Positions 33,163-43,900 of a DNA stretch of 64,000 nucleotides are shown here, piece after piece. The stretch is from positions 17,889 through 81,888 of the forward strand of contig CANMSA010000021.1 of assembly GCA_947500385.1 (NCBI GenBank). Direction: 5' to 3'. The notes under the pieces were generated by a model. The model was not told the origin of the DNA. It saw only the letters and a list, made by a program, of their open reading frames with translations, and did not search any database. A program made the position numbers and the translations under genes. Origin of the DNA: an uncultured Flavobacteriaceae bacterium. GTDB lineage: Bacteria; Bacteroidota; Bacteroidia; Flavobacteriales; Flavobacteriaceae. Within the stretch, counting starts at the first letter, position 1; the number at the start of each line of letters is the position of its first letter.

Positions 33163-34374
33163 TTAAAGTACTTCCGCTACTACGAAATTACTGCCCCCAA
33201 CAAAAATAAGATCCGTCTCTTTTGCCCTTTCTTTTGCGGTTTTCAATGCCGCCTTTACCGAGGGGTATACGGTACCCGTAAGGTCAAAATCAATGGCGTT
33301 TTTTTGTAGTATCCCGGTATCTAACCCTCGGGGAATATCAGGTCTGCAAAAATAGTACTGCGCATTTTTTGGAAACAGGGGAAGAATAGCATCGAGATCC
33401 TTTCCCTTTACGAAGCCAAGCACCATATGCAGCGCATCAAACTCTTGTTGAAGCAATTGATCCAAAACCAACTGCAGACCTTCGCTATTATGTGCAGTAT
33501 CACATATAGTAAGAGGCGTATTTTCCAATACCTGCCAACGCCCTAAAAGGCCCGTATTCTGGACCACCTTCGCCAGCCCTGAAACAATATGTTGGTCATT
33601 TACTTCAAAGGCCGATAGTTCTTTCAATACCGCAACAACACCCCGACTGTTCTTCTTCTGATACCTCCCCAGCAGACTTGTTGCAAAAGCAGGTTGTTTT
33701 CCCTGGTCCGCAAAAATCAACTTGGCATCGCATTCGTTGGCTACACTTTTAAATACCGCTGCCGTTTCATCCTGATATTCACTGATGACTACCGGTACTC
33801 CCTTCTTAATAATACCCGCTTTTTCATAGGCAATTTTCTCCAAGGTATCCCCTAACATATCGGTATGATCCAATCCAATATTGGTAATCAAAGAGACTTC
33901 GGGCCGTATGATATTCGTAGAATCGAGACGCCCTCCCAAACCCACTTCAATAATGGCAATATCTACCTTCTTTTTTGAAAAGTATGAGAACGCCATTCCT
34001 ACCGTCATCTCAAAAAACGAAAGTTGATGGGTTTCAAAAAAAACCATGTTTTCCGCTATAAAGCTCGTAACAAAATTTTCACTTACTTGCTTTCCGTTGA
34101 TTCGGATGCGTTCCCGAAAGTCCTTTAAATGTGGAGAGGTATACAATCCTACCGTATAGCCTGCTTCTTGAAGTATGGAAGCCAGCATATGACTGCTTGA
34201 GCCTTTACCATTGGTACCCCCTACATGAATACTTTTGAATTTGTTTTCAGGATGCCCTAAGTGTTCGGCGAGTAATTTGGTCTTATCGAGCTTCGCATTG
34301 AAGGCCGATTTCCCTTTTTGTTGGTACATTGGAAGTTGGCGAAACATCCAATCAAGGGTCTGTTGGTAGGTCAC
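33163..34374 (-). CDS. folC: Bifunctional folylpolyglutamate synthase / dihydrofolate synthase
   Basis: A 403-aa ATP-dependent ligase that adds glutamate to dihydropteroate and folates. P-loop HVGGTNGKGSSSHML (about residues 51-65), omega-loop region TSPHLKDFRERIRING, the EVGLGGRLDSTN block (about 142-153) and LDHTDMLGDTLEKIAYEKAG are all intact, as is DTAHNSEG in the C-domain. The start codon is GTG at 34374, directly after the TAA of the TonB-like gene. Placing folC at the end of a TonB/ExbBD operon is common in Flavobacteriia. Confidence 0.95.
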   Translation of the reverse strand: MTYQQTLDWMFRQLPMYQQKGKSAFNAKLDKTKLLAEHLGHPENKFKSIHVGGTNGKGSSSHMLASILQEAGYTVGLYTSPHLKDFRERIRINGKQVSENFVTSFIAENMVFFETHQLSFFEMTVGMAFSYFSKKKVDIAIIEVGLGGRLDSTNIIRPEVSLITNIGLDHTDMLGDTLEKIAYEKAGIIKKGVPVVISEYQDETAAVFKSVANECDAKLIFADQGKQPAFATSLLGRYQKKNSRGVVAVLKELSAFEVNDQHIVSGLAKVVQNTGLLGRWQVLENTPLTICDTAHNSEGLQLVLDQLLQQEFDALHMVLGFVKGKDLDAILPLFPKNAQYYFCRPDIPRGLDTGILQKNAIDFDLTGTVYPSVKAALKTAKERAKETDLIFVGGSNFVVAEVL

Positions 34375-35319
34375 TTATTCCCCCAGTTTAAAATTGACCA
34401 CTACAAAACCTACTTGTTGGCTCGGCGCCTTTGAATCGAGGTTCCATTTGTGCATAAATGCCGTTTTTTTGGCGGGTTCCAACAAACAGGCTGCATTGTT
34501 GGTCGTGCCTCGTACCCCAGGTGTTGCACTGATCACTTTTCCGTTCCTGTCAACAATAATTTTAACGACCACGCGTCCTTCCTGGTTACATTCTTGCTGT
34601 ACTTTTCCTTTGTTGACCAGCGACCGCCCATTAAGACCATAGCCTCCGGTGCCACTTCCTGAACCAGGGCTACCGTAATAACTGGTAGCATATGGATCAC
34701 CATCGGGTTGCCCTTTATCTCCGGCCCTATTATCATCTCCTTCCGAGCCAGATGCAGTACCGTCGGACTTATTCAGGCCGCCCATCATCTCATCGAGCTT
34801 TTTCTTTTTGGCTTCTTGTTCCCGACGGGCTTTTTCCTCGGCCTCCCTTTTTTGCTGTGCTATTTTTGCCGCCTTTGCTTTTTCCCTTCGTGCCTCATCC
34901 GCCGCCTTTTTCTTCGCCGCTTTAACCGCTTCATCGGCTTTTCGTTTCGCATCCTTGGCCTGCTTGATCTTAATGGCCTCCTCATCTTCACTCGTAAGTA
35001 CTTTTTCTGAGGGCGTCTCTTTTGCCGAAACTTCTTCTGGTACCTCCTCTTTCACCTCTTCCACCACTTCTTCCACGGCCTGTTCCTGTTTTGTTGGTTC
35101 TACTGGTGGCGTATCCAAGGGTTCCGATCTAATTTTTTCTTTGGGCTGTACCTGTCCACTCCCGAAATTAGTGGTACCGAAGTTCACTGAAATACCATTT
35201 TCAAGGGGTGGGTCCATGTAGTTAAGGCCTATATAGAACAATATAAGCAACAGCACACTTAGAAGTAAGGTGGTAAGTGTGAAAGATTGTTTTTTGTGTC
35301 TCGTATCTAGTAACGACAT
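34375..35319 (-). CDS. TonB-like energy transducer
   Basis: A 314-aa protein with one N-terminal transmembrane helix (about 16-36, TLLLSVLLLILFYIGLNYM), a long Glu/Pro then Lys/Ala/Arg-rich periplasmic region (about 60-180, TolA-like coiled coil), a Gly/Ser-rich spacer (GSPGSGSGTGGYGLNGRS) and a C-terminal TonB-type domain (VVVKIIVDRNGKVISATPGV) with two Cys (about residues 245 and 280). With ExbB and ExbD it forms the proton-driven complex that powers TonB receptors such as those in this window. TolA is the alternative reading because of the Ala/Lys coil. Confidence 0.85.
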   Translation of the reverse strand: MSLLDTRHKKQSFTLTTLLLSVLLLILFYIGLNYMDPPLENGISVNFGTTNFGSGQVQPKEKIRSEPLDTPPVEPTKQEQAVEEVVEEVKEEVPEEVSAKETPSEKVLTSEDEEAIKIKQAKDAKRKADEAVKAAKKKAADEARREKAKAAKIAQQKREAEEKARREQEAKKKKLDEMMGGLNKSDGTASGSEGDDNRAGDKGQPDGDPYATSYYGSPGSGSGTGGYGLNGRSLVNKGKVQQECNQEGRVVVKIIVDRNGKVISATPGVRGTTNNAACLLEPAKKTAFMHKWNLDSKAPSQQVGFVVVNFKLGE

Positions 35320-35705
35320 TAATTGGGTCGCACGGCCAAGATTACTTTGTAATTGTTCCTATTGGCGATATCCATAACGTTGACCGCTTCTTTGATCGCA
35401 ACGCTTTCTTCTGCCCTCAGAATAATCGTGGGTTTCTCTTGTCCTTCTAGTGCCTTTTTTAATTCAATTTCTATGTATTCTCCGTTGATTCTCTCATTGT
35501 TCACAAAATACTGAAGGTTCTTATCAATACTCACAGAAACATTTTGTGTATTGGTCGACTTGCCCTTTGCTTTGGGAAGTAATAAGTCTAGTGCATTCGG
35601 TGAATTCGCAGTGAGCATAAAGAATATCAGTAATAGAAATACAATATCCGTCATAGACGACATACTGAAATCCGGGCTCACTTTATTTCTTCCTTTTAAC
35701 TTCAC
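35319..35705 (-). CDS. exbD: ExbD/TolR family biopolymer transport protein
   Basis: A 128-aa inner-membrane protein with a short cytoplasmic N-terminus and one transmembrane helix carrying the essential Asp (SMTDIVFLLLIFFMLTANSP, Asp about 19), followed by a periplasmic domain (TIILRAEESVAIKEAVNVMD). It belongs to the proton channel of the TonB system. It overlaps the TonB-like gene by 1 nt and follows exbB after 133 bp. Only one ExbD is present, whereas many Bacteroidota operons carry two. Confidence 0.93.
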   Translation of the reverse strand: MKLKGRNKVSPDFSMSSMTDIVFLLLIFFMLTANSPNALDLLLPKAKGKSTNTQNVSVSIDKNLQYFVNNERINGEYIEIELKKALEGQEKPTIILRAEESVAIKEAVNVMDIANRNNYKVILAVRPN

Positions 35706-35838
35706 GTTCGATTTGTTTTTTTAGCACTTAACTCGTAGCGCACACTTTCGCTGTTGTCTTTTAATATTTCTTGGAAAAAGAGAAGTGTTGTTTGGCCATT
35801 TTAATCCGTGTATGCACTACTCGCTTTGCCTAGTACCT

Positions 35839-36531
35839 CTAAAGGGGTTCATTCAATAGATCGAGGAACTCTACCGCATTGGCCTCCATTTTGTGCACTA
35901 CCTTATCGGTTCTGTTCACTAAATGGTTATACCCCATGTAGGCGATAATACCCACAATAAGACCCGCTACCGTCGTAGTCATCGCAGTATAAATACCAGA
36001 TGCCAAGGATCCCATTTCCGCTTGTCCGCCACTAGTGGCCATTTGGTGGAATGCCAAAATCATACCAATTACGGTTCCTAAGAAACCGATCATGGGGGCG
36101 GCGCCCGCAACCGTTGCCAATACGCTCACATTTTTTTCGAGTTTGTATACCTCAAGGGTACCCGCATTTTCAATGGCTGTGTTGATATCGTCTAATGGTT
36201 TTCCAATTCGGGAAACGCCTTTTTCCGTAAGTCTTGCAACGGGAGAGTCGGTCTGCGCGCAAAGCATTTTCGCCGCATCCAATTTTCCGTTGGACACATA
36301 GTCCCGTATCTGGTTCATGAAGTTCTTATCTATTTTCGAAGCCGCCTTAATGGCCAAGATGCGTTCGAAATAGATATAAAGGGCTACACCCAACATGAGG
36401 AAAAGTACTGAAATAATCAAAATACTACCGGTACCGCCATTAAAGATCAAATCGATTACGGAAAGGGTTTTTTCTTCTGAAACTACTTCTCCCAATTCAG
36501 GGTCTTGCGTCAGGTCTTGAAACAATAACAT
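35839..36531 (-). CDS. exbB: ExbB/TolQ/MotA family proton channel protein
   Basis: A 230-aa inner-membrane protein with three helices: about 35-55 (ILIISVLFLMLGVALYIYF), about 135-155 (ATVAGAAPMIGFLGTVIGMI) and about 180-200 (IYTAMTTTVAGLIVGIIAYM). The APMIGFLGTVIGMI segment is the family signature. With the downstream ExbD and TonB-like proteins it converts proton flow into energy for outer-membrane import. It follows the nhaD gene on the same strand. Confidence 0.94.
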   Translation of the reverse strand: MLLFQDLTQDPELGEVVSEEKTLSVIDLIFNGGTGSILIISVLFLMLGVALYIYFERILAIKAASKIDKNFMNQIRDYVSNGKLDAAKMLCAQTDSPVARLTEKGVSRIGKPLDDINTAIENAGTLEVYKLEKNVSVLATVAGAAPMIGFLGTVIGMILAFHQMATSGGQAEMGSLASGIYTAMTTTVAGLIVGIIAYMGYNHLVNRTDKVVHKMEANAVEFLDLLNEPL

Positions 36532-36581
36532 ATAAATTCTCTTCTTAAGGTTGCCTTAATAACGGTATTTTGTCGATTAAA

Positions 36582-37919
36582 TTATCCGTGTAGCACAAAA
36601 TCTCGCATTAAAACAAACGCGCCCGCGCCCGCAACAAAACCTACAAGGGCCAACCATGCGATTTTTTTGAGATACCAGAAGAAATCGATTTTTTCCATTC
36701 CCATGGCCACCACACCCGCTGCCGAGCCTATAATGAGCATACTGCCACCGGTTCCTGCAGAATAGGCAATGAAGTGCCATAAGGGATCGTCCAAGCTTTG
36801 CGCGAACATTCCCATACTTGCCGCAACCAAGGGTACATTATCGATTACCGCAGAACCGACACCGAACAGCATGACCACAATATCGGTATTGGGAATCGCC
36901 TCGTTCAGACTTTCCGCATAGTGAAAGAGCATTCCCAAGGATTCCAAGGCCGCCACCGCCAACAATATTCCCAAAAAGAATAAGATGCTTGGCAATTCTA
37001 TTTTTGATAATGAACTGTGTACCGGACTATGATGGCCTACCGTGTCATCCCCTTCACCCTCTACATTCGAAATACTAAATTTAGAGCTGCTATATATTTC
37101 GGCGAAGGTCGCCACTACAGCCAAGGACAACATCATCCCTACATAGGGCGGTAAGTGCGTCACTGTTTTGAAAAAGGGTACAAAAACAATGGCACCCAAT
37201 CCCAAATAGAGCATTAGAGATCCATGCTTGGATTTTGGAGCTTCCAACTCATCAATATCACTGTCGATGTTACCTTGAAATGCTTTAAACCGGCTCGCCA
37301 AAGCCACCGGAACAACCATACAAACTATAGACGGTACCAATACATGCAACACCAATTGCAGGGCGGAAACCTTGTTTGCAATCCATAACATGGTCGTGGT
37401 AACGTCGCCGATAGGGGACCATGCACCACCTGCATTCGCCGCCACAATAATGATTCCTGCAAACCACAACCGTGTCTCACGGTCCTTGATTACCTTTTGT
37501 AAGATGGTAATCAGTACAATGGTCGCCGTAAGATTATCGATAATCGCCGATAGAATAAAGGCCAAAATGGAAAAAAGCCATAACAATTTTCGTTTGCTCC
37601 TAGTACGTATGAACCCTTTAATAGTTGCAAAACCATCGAAGTAATCAATGATCTCCACAATGGTCATAGCCCCTAGCAGGAATACCAAAATCTCTGCGGT
37701 CTTCCCCAAGTGATGGAGTAATATCTCGTCTATATGGGTGGGTTCCAATTCTCGGAGTTCTGCGTTTACCTCAAACACATCCATATGCGTAAGCGCAATA
37801 ACGGCCCATAAAATAGCCATCATGGCCAAGGCGGGTATCAACTTGTCGATTTTCAGATTGTGTTCTAGGGTGATCGCGAGATAGCCCGCTAAAAAGACGA
37901 TAATAATAATGGTCTCCAT
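36582..37919 (-). CDS. nhaD: NhaD-type Na+/H+ antiporter
   Basis: A 445-aa integral membrane protein with about eleven hydrophobic helices. It has the NhaD features ILSAIIDNLTATIVLITILQ (Asp in the membrane), AGIIIVAANAGGAWSPIGDV, and the C-terminal pair VGSAVIDNVPLVAASMGMF and AYSAGTGGSMLIIGSAAGVV. NhaD exchanges intracellular Na+ for H+ and is typical of marine bacteria, which fits the habitat inferred here. The glutamate dehydrogenase gene ends 12 bp upstream, so they may be co-transcribed. Confidence 0.93.
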   Translation of the reverse strand: METIIIIVFLAGYLAITLEHNLKIDKLIPALAMMAILWAVIALTHMDVFEVNAELRELEPTHIDEILLHHLGKTAEILVFLLGAMTIVEIIDYFDGFATIKGFIRTRSKRKLLWLFSILAFILSAIIDNLTATIVLITILQKVIKDRETRLWFAGIIIVAANAGGAWSPIGDVTTTMLWIANKVSALQLVLHVLVPSIVCMVVPVALASRFKAFQGNIDSDIDELEAPKSKHGSLMLYLGLGAIVFVPFFKTVTHLPPYVGMMLSLAVVATFAEIYSSSKFSISNVEGEGDDTVGHHSPVHSSLSKIELPSILFFLGILLAVAALESLGMLFHYAESLNEAIPNTDIVVMLFGVGSAVIDNVPLVAASMGMFAQSLDDPLWHFIAYSAGTGGSMLIIGSAAGVVAMGMEKIDFFWYLKKIAWLALVGFVAGAGAFVLMRDFVLHG

Positions 37920-37931
37920 CTTAGGTTGGTT

Positions 37932-39173
37932 TTAAATTAATTGTTTCAATGCAATTTCGAATCCTGTTTCGCAGATACCGGTCTTCGATTGATTTTGCTT
38001 AAAGATATTCAAAATTGCCTTTCGAATGGTATCTGAGGTATCTTTAAATATCAACTCGTCGTCAATACCTACTCGTTGCTCCATAAAATAGGCAAAAACG
38101 CGCGCCATACCGCAGTTACTGATAAAATCTGGCAAGAGGCTAACGCGGCCGTCGGTATACTCCATGATCGGGCCAAAAAATATTTCTTTGTCTGCAAATG
38201 GTACATTGGCGCCGGACGAAATTACCTCCAGTCCGGTATCGATCATCTTGGTTATCTGCTCTTTGGCAACCAGTCTGGAAGCCGCACAAGGCATAAAAAT
38301 CTCGGTAGGCAAGGTCCAGATGCGGTCATTGATCTCTTCAAACGGGATCATCATATCGGGATCGGCCATTAAGCTATTGCCTTTTTTATTAAGGAAAAAC
38401 GACTGGATCTCTTCAAAGGAAAATCCTTCTTCTTTGATCACACCGCCTGCACGATCGATAATCCCAACAACCTTGGCGCCCATTTGGGCCAAATAATAGG
38501 CCGCAGCGGAGCCTACGTTCCCAAACCCTTGGATCACTGCTCGTTTTCCGACCACATTACCTCCATAAATATCATAATAGTGGCGTACCGCTTCGGCCAC
38601 ACCGTAGCCGGTAATCATATCGGCGACCGTATATTTACGACCCGTATCAGGGGAATACTTTCCGCTCTCCAAAGCTTTGATAACTCCCAACCGCAGCTGC
38701 CCTATCCGGTTGATCTTATCGGCTTCTGTCGGCTTGAAATGCCCGTTAAAAACACCCTCCTGCGGGTGCCAAACGCCCGCATCCTCCGTGATGGGAATCA
38801 CCTCGTTTATCTCATCTACGTTCAGGTCGCCACCGGTGCCATAGTAGCTTTTTAGCAAAGGGGCCACCGCCCGATACCATCGGTCTAAAACCCCCTTTTT
38901 TCGAGGGTCGTTCGGGTTGAAGTTGATACCCGATTTCGCACCTCCTATCGGCGGTCCAGAAACGGTGAATTTCACTTCCATCGTCTTTGCCAAGGATAGT
39001 ACTTCGTTCATATCAAGACCTTCCCTCATACGTGTACCACCGCCGGCTGCACCGCCTCGAAGCGAATTAATGACGGTCCACCCCTCAGCCTCTGTTTCCG
39101 CATCTTTCCAATTAAAAACGATTTCGGGCTGTTTGGCTTCGTATGCCTTTAGTAATTCTTTCATTGCATTCAA
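37932..39173 (-). CDS. Glu/Leu/Phe/Val-type dehydrogenase (probable glutamate dehydrogenase)
   Basis: A 413-aa enzyme converting 2-oxoglutarate and ammonium to glutamate (or the reverse) with NAD(P)H. Substrate-binding region LRGGAAGGGTRMREGL, catalytic Lys in GPPIGGAKSGINFNP, then DVNVDE-like GGDLNVDEINEV. The Rossmann dinucleotide motif is VIQGFGNVGSAAAYYLAQMG (about 215-235). C-terminal PDFISNCGMARVFAYFMEQR is typical. A Leu dehydrogenase activity cannot be excluded from sequence. gltBD lies only 1.8 kb away on the other strand, making this a nitrogen-assimilation neighbourhood. Confidence 0.9.
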   Translation of the reverse strand: MNAMKELLKAYEAKQPEIVFNWKDAETEAEGWTVINSLRGGAAGGGTRMREGLDMNEVLSLAKTMEVKFTVSGPPIGGAKSGINFNPNDPRKKGVLDRWYRAVAPLLKSYYGTGGDLNVDEINEVIPITEDAGVWHPQEGVFNGHFKPTEADKINRIGQLRLGVIKALESGKYSPDTGRKYTVADMITGYGVAEAVRHYYDIYGGNVVGKRAVIQGFGNVGSAAAYYLAQMGAKVVGIIDRAGGVIKEEGFSFEEIQSFFLNKKGNSLMADPDMMIPFEEINDRIWTLPTEIFMPCAASRLVAKEQITKMIDTGLEVISSGANVPFADKEIFFGPIMEYTDGRVSLLPDFISNCGMARVFAYFMEQRVGIDDELIFKDTSDTIRKAILNIFKQNQSKTGICETGFEIALKQLI

Positions 39174-39410
39174 TTTAAAATAAAATTATGTGACCTTGTT
39201 CTTTGTTCATACACTATTAAAAACTTTTGCTATCCCCCGTAGGGGTTACTGCTGATCCATAATTTTGGCGTTTAAATCTTTTTACAAAAATTCGAAGTCA
39301 ACAAATATAAAAATTTGAAGCGGTATAGCACCTTTTTACACATTCTTAAAACCCAAAACTTTATCCAATAAATCATCCACTCTCTTAGCCGTTATTTTCT
39401 ATCATAATTT

Positions 39411-39418
39411 TATCTTTG
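39411..39418 (+). promoter_or_regulatory. -7 promoter element for the acyl-CoA dehydrogenase gene
   Basis: TATCTTTG matches the Bacteroidota -7 consensus TAnnTTTG exactly and is followed by a purine start region ~7 nt later, 27 bp before the ATG at 39446. A TTG at the ideal -33 distance is not obvious. Confidence 0.6.
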
Positions 39419-39445
39419 CAAAAAGACTGATTAAACTACTTTACT

Positions 39446-40588
39446 ATGGATTTTTCATTATCAGAGGAACATCAAATGATCCAACAAGCGGCGAGGGATT
39501 TCGCTCAAAATGAATTATTGCCCGGAGTCATCGAACGAGATGACGAACAACGGTTTCCCGCCGAACAAATCAAAAAACTTGGAGAACTCGGGTTTCTAGG
39601 AATGATGGTAGACCCCAAGTACAATGGTAGTGGTATGGACACGATGTCTTACGTAATCGCGATGGAGGAACTTTCCAAAGTTGATGCGTCGGCTTCAGTG
39701 GTCGTTTCCGTCAACAATTCATTGGTGTGCTATGGCCTCGAAACCTATGGCACCGAAGAACAAAAACAAAAATACTTGACAAAATTGGCCTCTGGAGAGG
39801 TCATCGGTGCTTTTTGTCTTTCGGAACCCGAGGCGGGAAGCGACGCAACCTCTCAAAAAACTACCGCAATTGACAAAGGCGACCATTACGTCTTAAACGG
39901 TACCAAAAACTGGATCACCAATGGCAGTTCGGCCGAAGTATACCTTGTGATCGCTCAAACCGACAAGGAAAAAGGGCATAAAGGTATCAATGCCCTGATC
40001 GTTGAAAAAGGAATGCCCGGATTTGAAATTGGGCCTAAAGAAAATAAGCTGGGCATTCGAGGAAGCGACACGCATTCCCTCAATTTTAATGATGTTATAG
40101 TACCGAAAGAAAATCGTATTGGCGAAGATGGGTTCGGTTTTAAATTCGCAATGAAAACCCTAGCCGGCGGTAGAATCGGCATTGCCGCTCAAGCATTGGG
40201 CATCGCCGCCGGGGCATATGAACTGGCACTTAAATATTCCAAAGAACGCAAAGCGTTCGGCACTGAAATCGGCAATCACCAAGCCATTGCCTTTAAGTTG
40301 GCAGACATGCATACCCAAATTACCGCGGCCCGACATATGGTGTATAAAGCGGCATGGGACAAAGATAACGGACAAAATTACGATCTCTCTGGCGCCATGG
40401 CAAAGTTATACGCCTCCGAAGTGGCGATGGAGACCGCTGTCGAAGCAGTGCAAGTGCATGGGGGAAACGGGTTTGTGAAAGACTATCATGTGGAACGTTT
40501 GATGCGCGATGCCAAAATTACCCAGATTTACGAGGGCACCTCCGAGATACAAAAAATCGTTATCTCGAGAAGTATTCTGAAGAGCTAA
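39446..40588 (+). CDS. Acyl-CoA dehydrogenase
   Basis: A 380-aa FAD enzyme that introduces the trans double bond in acyl-CoA (short/medium chain type). Signatures: IGAFCLSEPEAGSDATSQKT in the FAD-binding loop, NGTKNWITNGSSAEVYLVIA, FGFKFAMKTLAGGRIGIAAQ, and the C-terminal catalytic Glu in ITQIYEGTSEIQKIVISRSI (about residue 365). It is monocistronic with a strong terminator (40679-40709). Roles in fatty-acid or branched-chain amino-acid breakdown are possible; the exact chain length cannot be read from sequence. Confidence 0.94.
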   Translation: MDFSLSEEHQMIQQAARDFAQNELLPGVIERDDEQRFPAEQIKKLGELGFLGMMVDPKYNGSGMDTMSYVIAMEELSKVDASASVVVSVNNSLVCYGLETYGTEEQKQKYLTKLASGEVIGAFCLSEPEAGSDATSQKTTAIDKGDHYVLNGTKNWITNGSSAEVYLVIAQTDKEKGHKGINALIVEKGMPGFEIGPKENKLGIRGSDTHSLNFNDVIVPKENRIGEDGFGFKFAMKTLAGGRIGIAAQALGIAAGAYELALKYSKERKAFGTEIGNHQAIAFKLADMHTQITAARHMVYKAAWDKDNGQNYDLSGAMAKLYASEVAMETAVEAVQVHGGNGFVKDYHVERLMRDAKITQIYEGTSEIQKIVISRSILKS

Positions 40589-40678
40589 AAGGTGCTTTGC
40601 AGGTATCAAAGCTCCCCAATACCCGTCAAAAAGCAGCCCTATTTTTGACCGGTTTAAATTACAATTCACGAAAATTAC

Positions 40679-40709
40679 AAACTACCCCCTTTTTTTAAGG
40701 GGGTAGTTT
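40679..40709 (+). terminator. Intrinsic terminator after the acyl-CoA dehydrogenase gene
   Basis: Arms AAACTACCCCCTT and AAGGGGGTAGTTT form a long perfect stem with a T-only loop, followed by TTATTC. A strong stem with GC core and flanking A/T runs can work in either direction. Confidence 0.8.
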
Positions 40710-40954
40710 ATTCAAAACGTCCAAATACACTCTCACACCCACTAGAAAATTATTTTCCGGGGCAAAAAATGCCCAAGAATCTCATATACCCCTTCAAATT
40801 TAGGCGTTGATCTTTTTTCAGAGGTCATTTTATGAGAATCACAAATTAGCCTGCCCAAAAATCCATATTTGCACATTTTCCAAGGTTTTATTTGAAACCT
40901 TGATTTTTTTCATCGATTTGACCCAAAACACTGATTATAATTCACACAAAACCA

Positions 40955-40962
40955 TATTTTTG
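40955..40962 (+). promoter_or_regulatory. Candidate -7 box for gltBD
   Basis: TATTTTTG matches TAnnTTTG and ends 18 bp before the gltB ATG (40981), which would give a very short leader. No well-spaced -33 TTG is present, so the call is tentative. Confidence 0.4.
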
Positions 40963-40980
40963 AGGAAATACCATAATATT

Positions 40981-43900
40981 ATGACGTTGAAGAAGCAAGG
41001 GTTGTACCTACCGGAATTTGAGCATGACAACTGTGGAGCTGGGTTCATTTGTAGCCTTAAGGGTAAGAAATCGAATGATATCATTCATAAGGCGCTAGAG
41101 ATTCTTGACAAACTGGAACACCGTGGGGCGGTCAGTGCAGATGGAAAGACCGGTGACGGGGCCGGAATTCTCATCGACATTCCACACGACTTCTTCCAAG
41201 ACGAATGTAATTTTGACTTGCCGGAGCCCGGCCAGTATGCCGTTAGCAATGTGTTCCTGCCCCAGAAAGAAAACCAACGTGATTTCTGTACCGCTATTTT
41301 TGAAGAGAACATAAAAAAGCAGGGGCTTCAATTACTTGGTTGGCGCGATGTTCCGGTAAACCGTTCTATCCCAGGCCAAATTGCCATGGAAACCGAACCG
41401 TTCGTAAAACAGCTTTTTATAGCCAAAGAGCATGCTGCCCAAGATGAATTCGATTTTAACCTTAAAATGTTCATTGCCAGAAAGGTCACCGAACATGCCA
41501 TATTCGCTTCAAAACTTTCGGAGAGCAAGTTTTTTTATGTTCCGAGCCTTTCAACCAAAATCATCATCTTTAAAGGCTTGTTGATGCCGAAAGACATTAG
41601 CCTCTATTACAAAGACCTGATGGACCCCAGAGTAGTTACGCGCCTATCTCTGGTACACCAACGCTTTTCAACCAATACCTTTCCTACCTGGGACCTCGCC
41701 CAGCCATTTCGTTATATGTGCCATAACGGGGAAATTAATACCCTTCGAGGCAATGTGAGCCGTATGCGGTCGCGAGAGGAATTGCTGCAAAGTGATTGGT
41801 TCGGTGATGAAATAAAGAATATTCTCCCCATCATATTACCCGGAAAATCAGATTCGGCCACGATGGATATGGTCGTGGAGCTTTTGTTGATGACCGGACG
41901 CTCCCTTCCTGAGGTCATGATGATCTTGGTACCGGAAGCGTGGGAAAAAAATACCGAAATGTCCGAGGCGAAAAGAGCTTTCTATGAATACCATTCCTGC
42001 ATGATGGAACCGTGGGACGGCCCTGCTTCCATTCCCTTTACCGATGGGAACTACATTGGTGCGGTATTGGATAGAAATGGTCTGCGCCCCTCGCGATATT
42101 CAGTTACCAAAGATGGGTATGTAATCATGTCATCGGAAACCGGAGTAGTAGATATCGCCCCTGAGAATGTTGAGCTTCATGGTCGTCTAGAGCCAGGGAA
42201 AATGTTTCTGGTGAATATGCAAGAAGGCCGTATCGTGAACGATGAGGAAATCAAAGAAGATATCGCCAAGCGTTATCCCTATAAAAAATGGCTCGATAAG
42301 AACTTGGTGCACCTTGCCAATATTCCTTATAACGACTGCCCTTTATTTTTGGGTGAGTCATCCTTGGAAAAAAGGAAATCGGTCTTTGGTTATACCATAG
42401 AGGACCTAAACACGATCATCTTGCCGATGAGCAAGACGGCCAAAGAACCGATAGGATCTATGGGGTCCGATACGCCGATTGCCGTGTTGTCCGAAAGGCC
42501 CCAGCTGATATACAACTATTTCAAGCAACTTTTCGCACAGGTAACCAACCCGCCCCTCGATGGTATCCGTGAAGAATTGATAACCGATATTAGCCTCACT
42601 TTGGGCAGCGATCAAAACGTTTTCGATTTCAGTGAACTGCATTGTAGAAAGCTAAAAATACAGAACCCCGTTATCTCCAAAGAGGATTTGGACAAGATCA
42701 AGAACTACGACGCAAGCCCAGATTACCGCGTAACGTCTATCCCGATGCTGTATGAAATTGAAAGCGGATATAACGGCCTCGAAGATGCTCTACAACACAT
42801 TTTGGAGCAGGCGGTCAAAGAAATCGACCTTGGCACTAATATCATTATTCTATCCGACCGGAATGTCAACGAAAAAATGGCCCCTATCCCGGCTTTGCTA
42901 GCCTGTTCTTTCGTAAATAGCGGATTACAGCGACTCGGAAAACGTTCCAAACTAAGTGTTATTATCGAGTCCGCAGAACCCAGAGAGGTACATCATTTCG
43001 CACTGTTGTTCGGGTTTGGCGCCAGTGCCATCAACCCGTATTTGGTAAACGAAATAATCGCCGAGCAAATCGAGGAACAAGCCATAACGGAGTTCACTTT
43101 CGATGCGGCCATCAAAAATTATAACAAAGCTATTGGGAAGGGTATTCTTAAAGTCATGAACAAAATAGGCATCTCGACCTTGAACTCCTATCGCGGCTCC
43201 CAACTTTTCGAATGTATCGGTATCAATACCACGGTAGTAAGCAAATACTTCCCCAATACCCCCACGCGCATACAGGGTATCGGCCTCTACCAGATTGAAA
43301 AGGAAATCGCCAAGCGGCATGCGAAGGCCTTTACCAAGAAAACCGTGGCCGCAGACTTGGACCTTGAGATGGGCGGCGAATACCGTTGGCGCAGGGATGG
43401 GGAAAAACATATGTTCAACCCGCTTTCCATAGCAAAACTTCAAAAAGCGGTACGTAACAACGAGCCCAACACCTATAAAGAGTTTGCCGAAATGGTAAAC
43501 AAACAATCCAAAAGTCTAATGACCATTCGCGGGTTGTTCGAATTCTCGAACTATGACCCCATTCCTATTGAAGAAGTAGAACCATGGACCGAAATTGTAA
43601 AACGTTTCAAGACCGGAGCCATGTCGTATGGCTCCATTAGTAAGGAGGCCCATGAAAACCTTGCCATTGCCATGAACCGTATTGGCGGTAAAAGCAACTC
43701 GGGCGAAGGCGGGGAAGATTCGCAGCGGTTTTATAAGAACGCAACAGGAGATTGGCGCAATAGTGCTATCAAACAAGTGGCCTCGGGACGGTTTGGTGTC
43801 ACTTCCGATTACTTGACCAACGCGCAGGAGATACAAATTAAGATGGCCCAAGGAGCAAAACCGGGCGAAGGCGGGCAACTTCCCGGCCCTAAGGTGAATC

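Larger units (their letters stand above)
40589..40980. other. Intergenic region between acyl-CoA dehydrogenase and gltB
   Basis: About 390 bp holding the terminator of the upstream gene (40679-40709) and the promoter of gltBD. No gene is visible; an in-frame upstream extension of gltB to 40807 lacks the family's N-terminus and is rejected. Confidence 0.5.

Noticed and set aside
40807..40980. N-terminal extension of gltB
   Set aside because: The extension would put about 58 residues before the nucleophile Cys propeptide, lacks homology and contains the promoter region.
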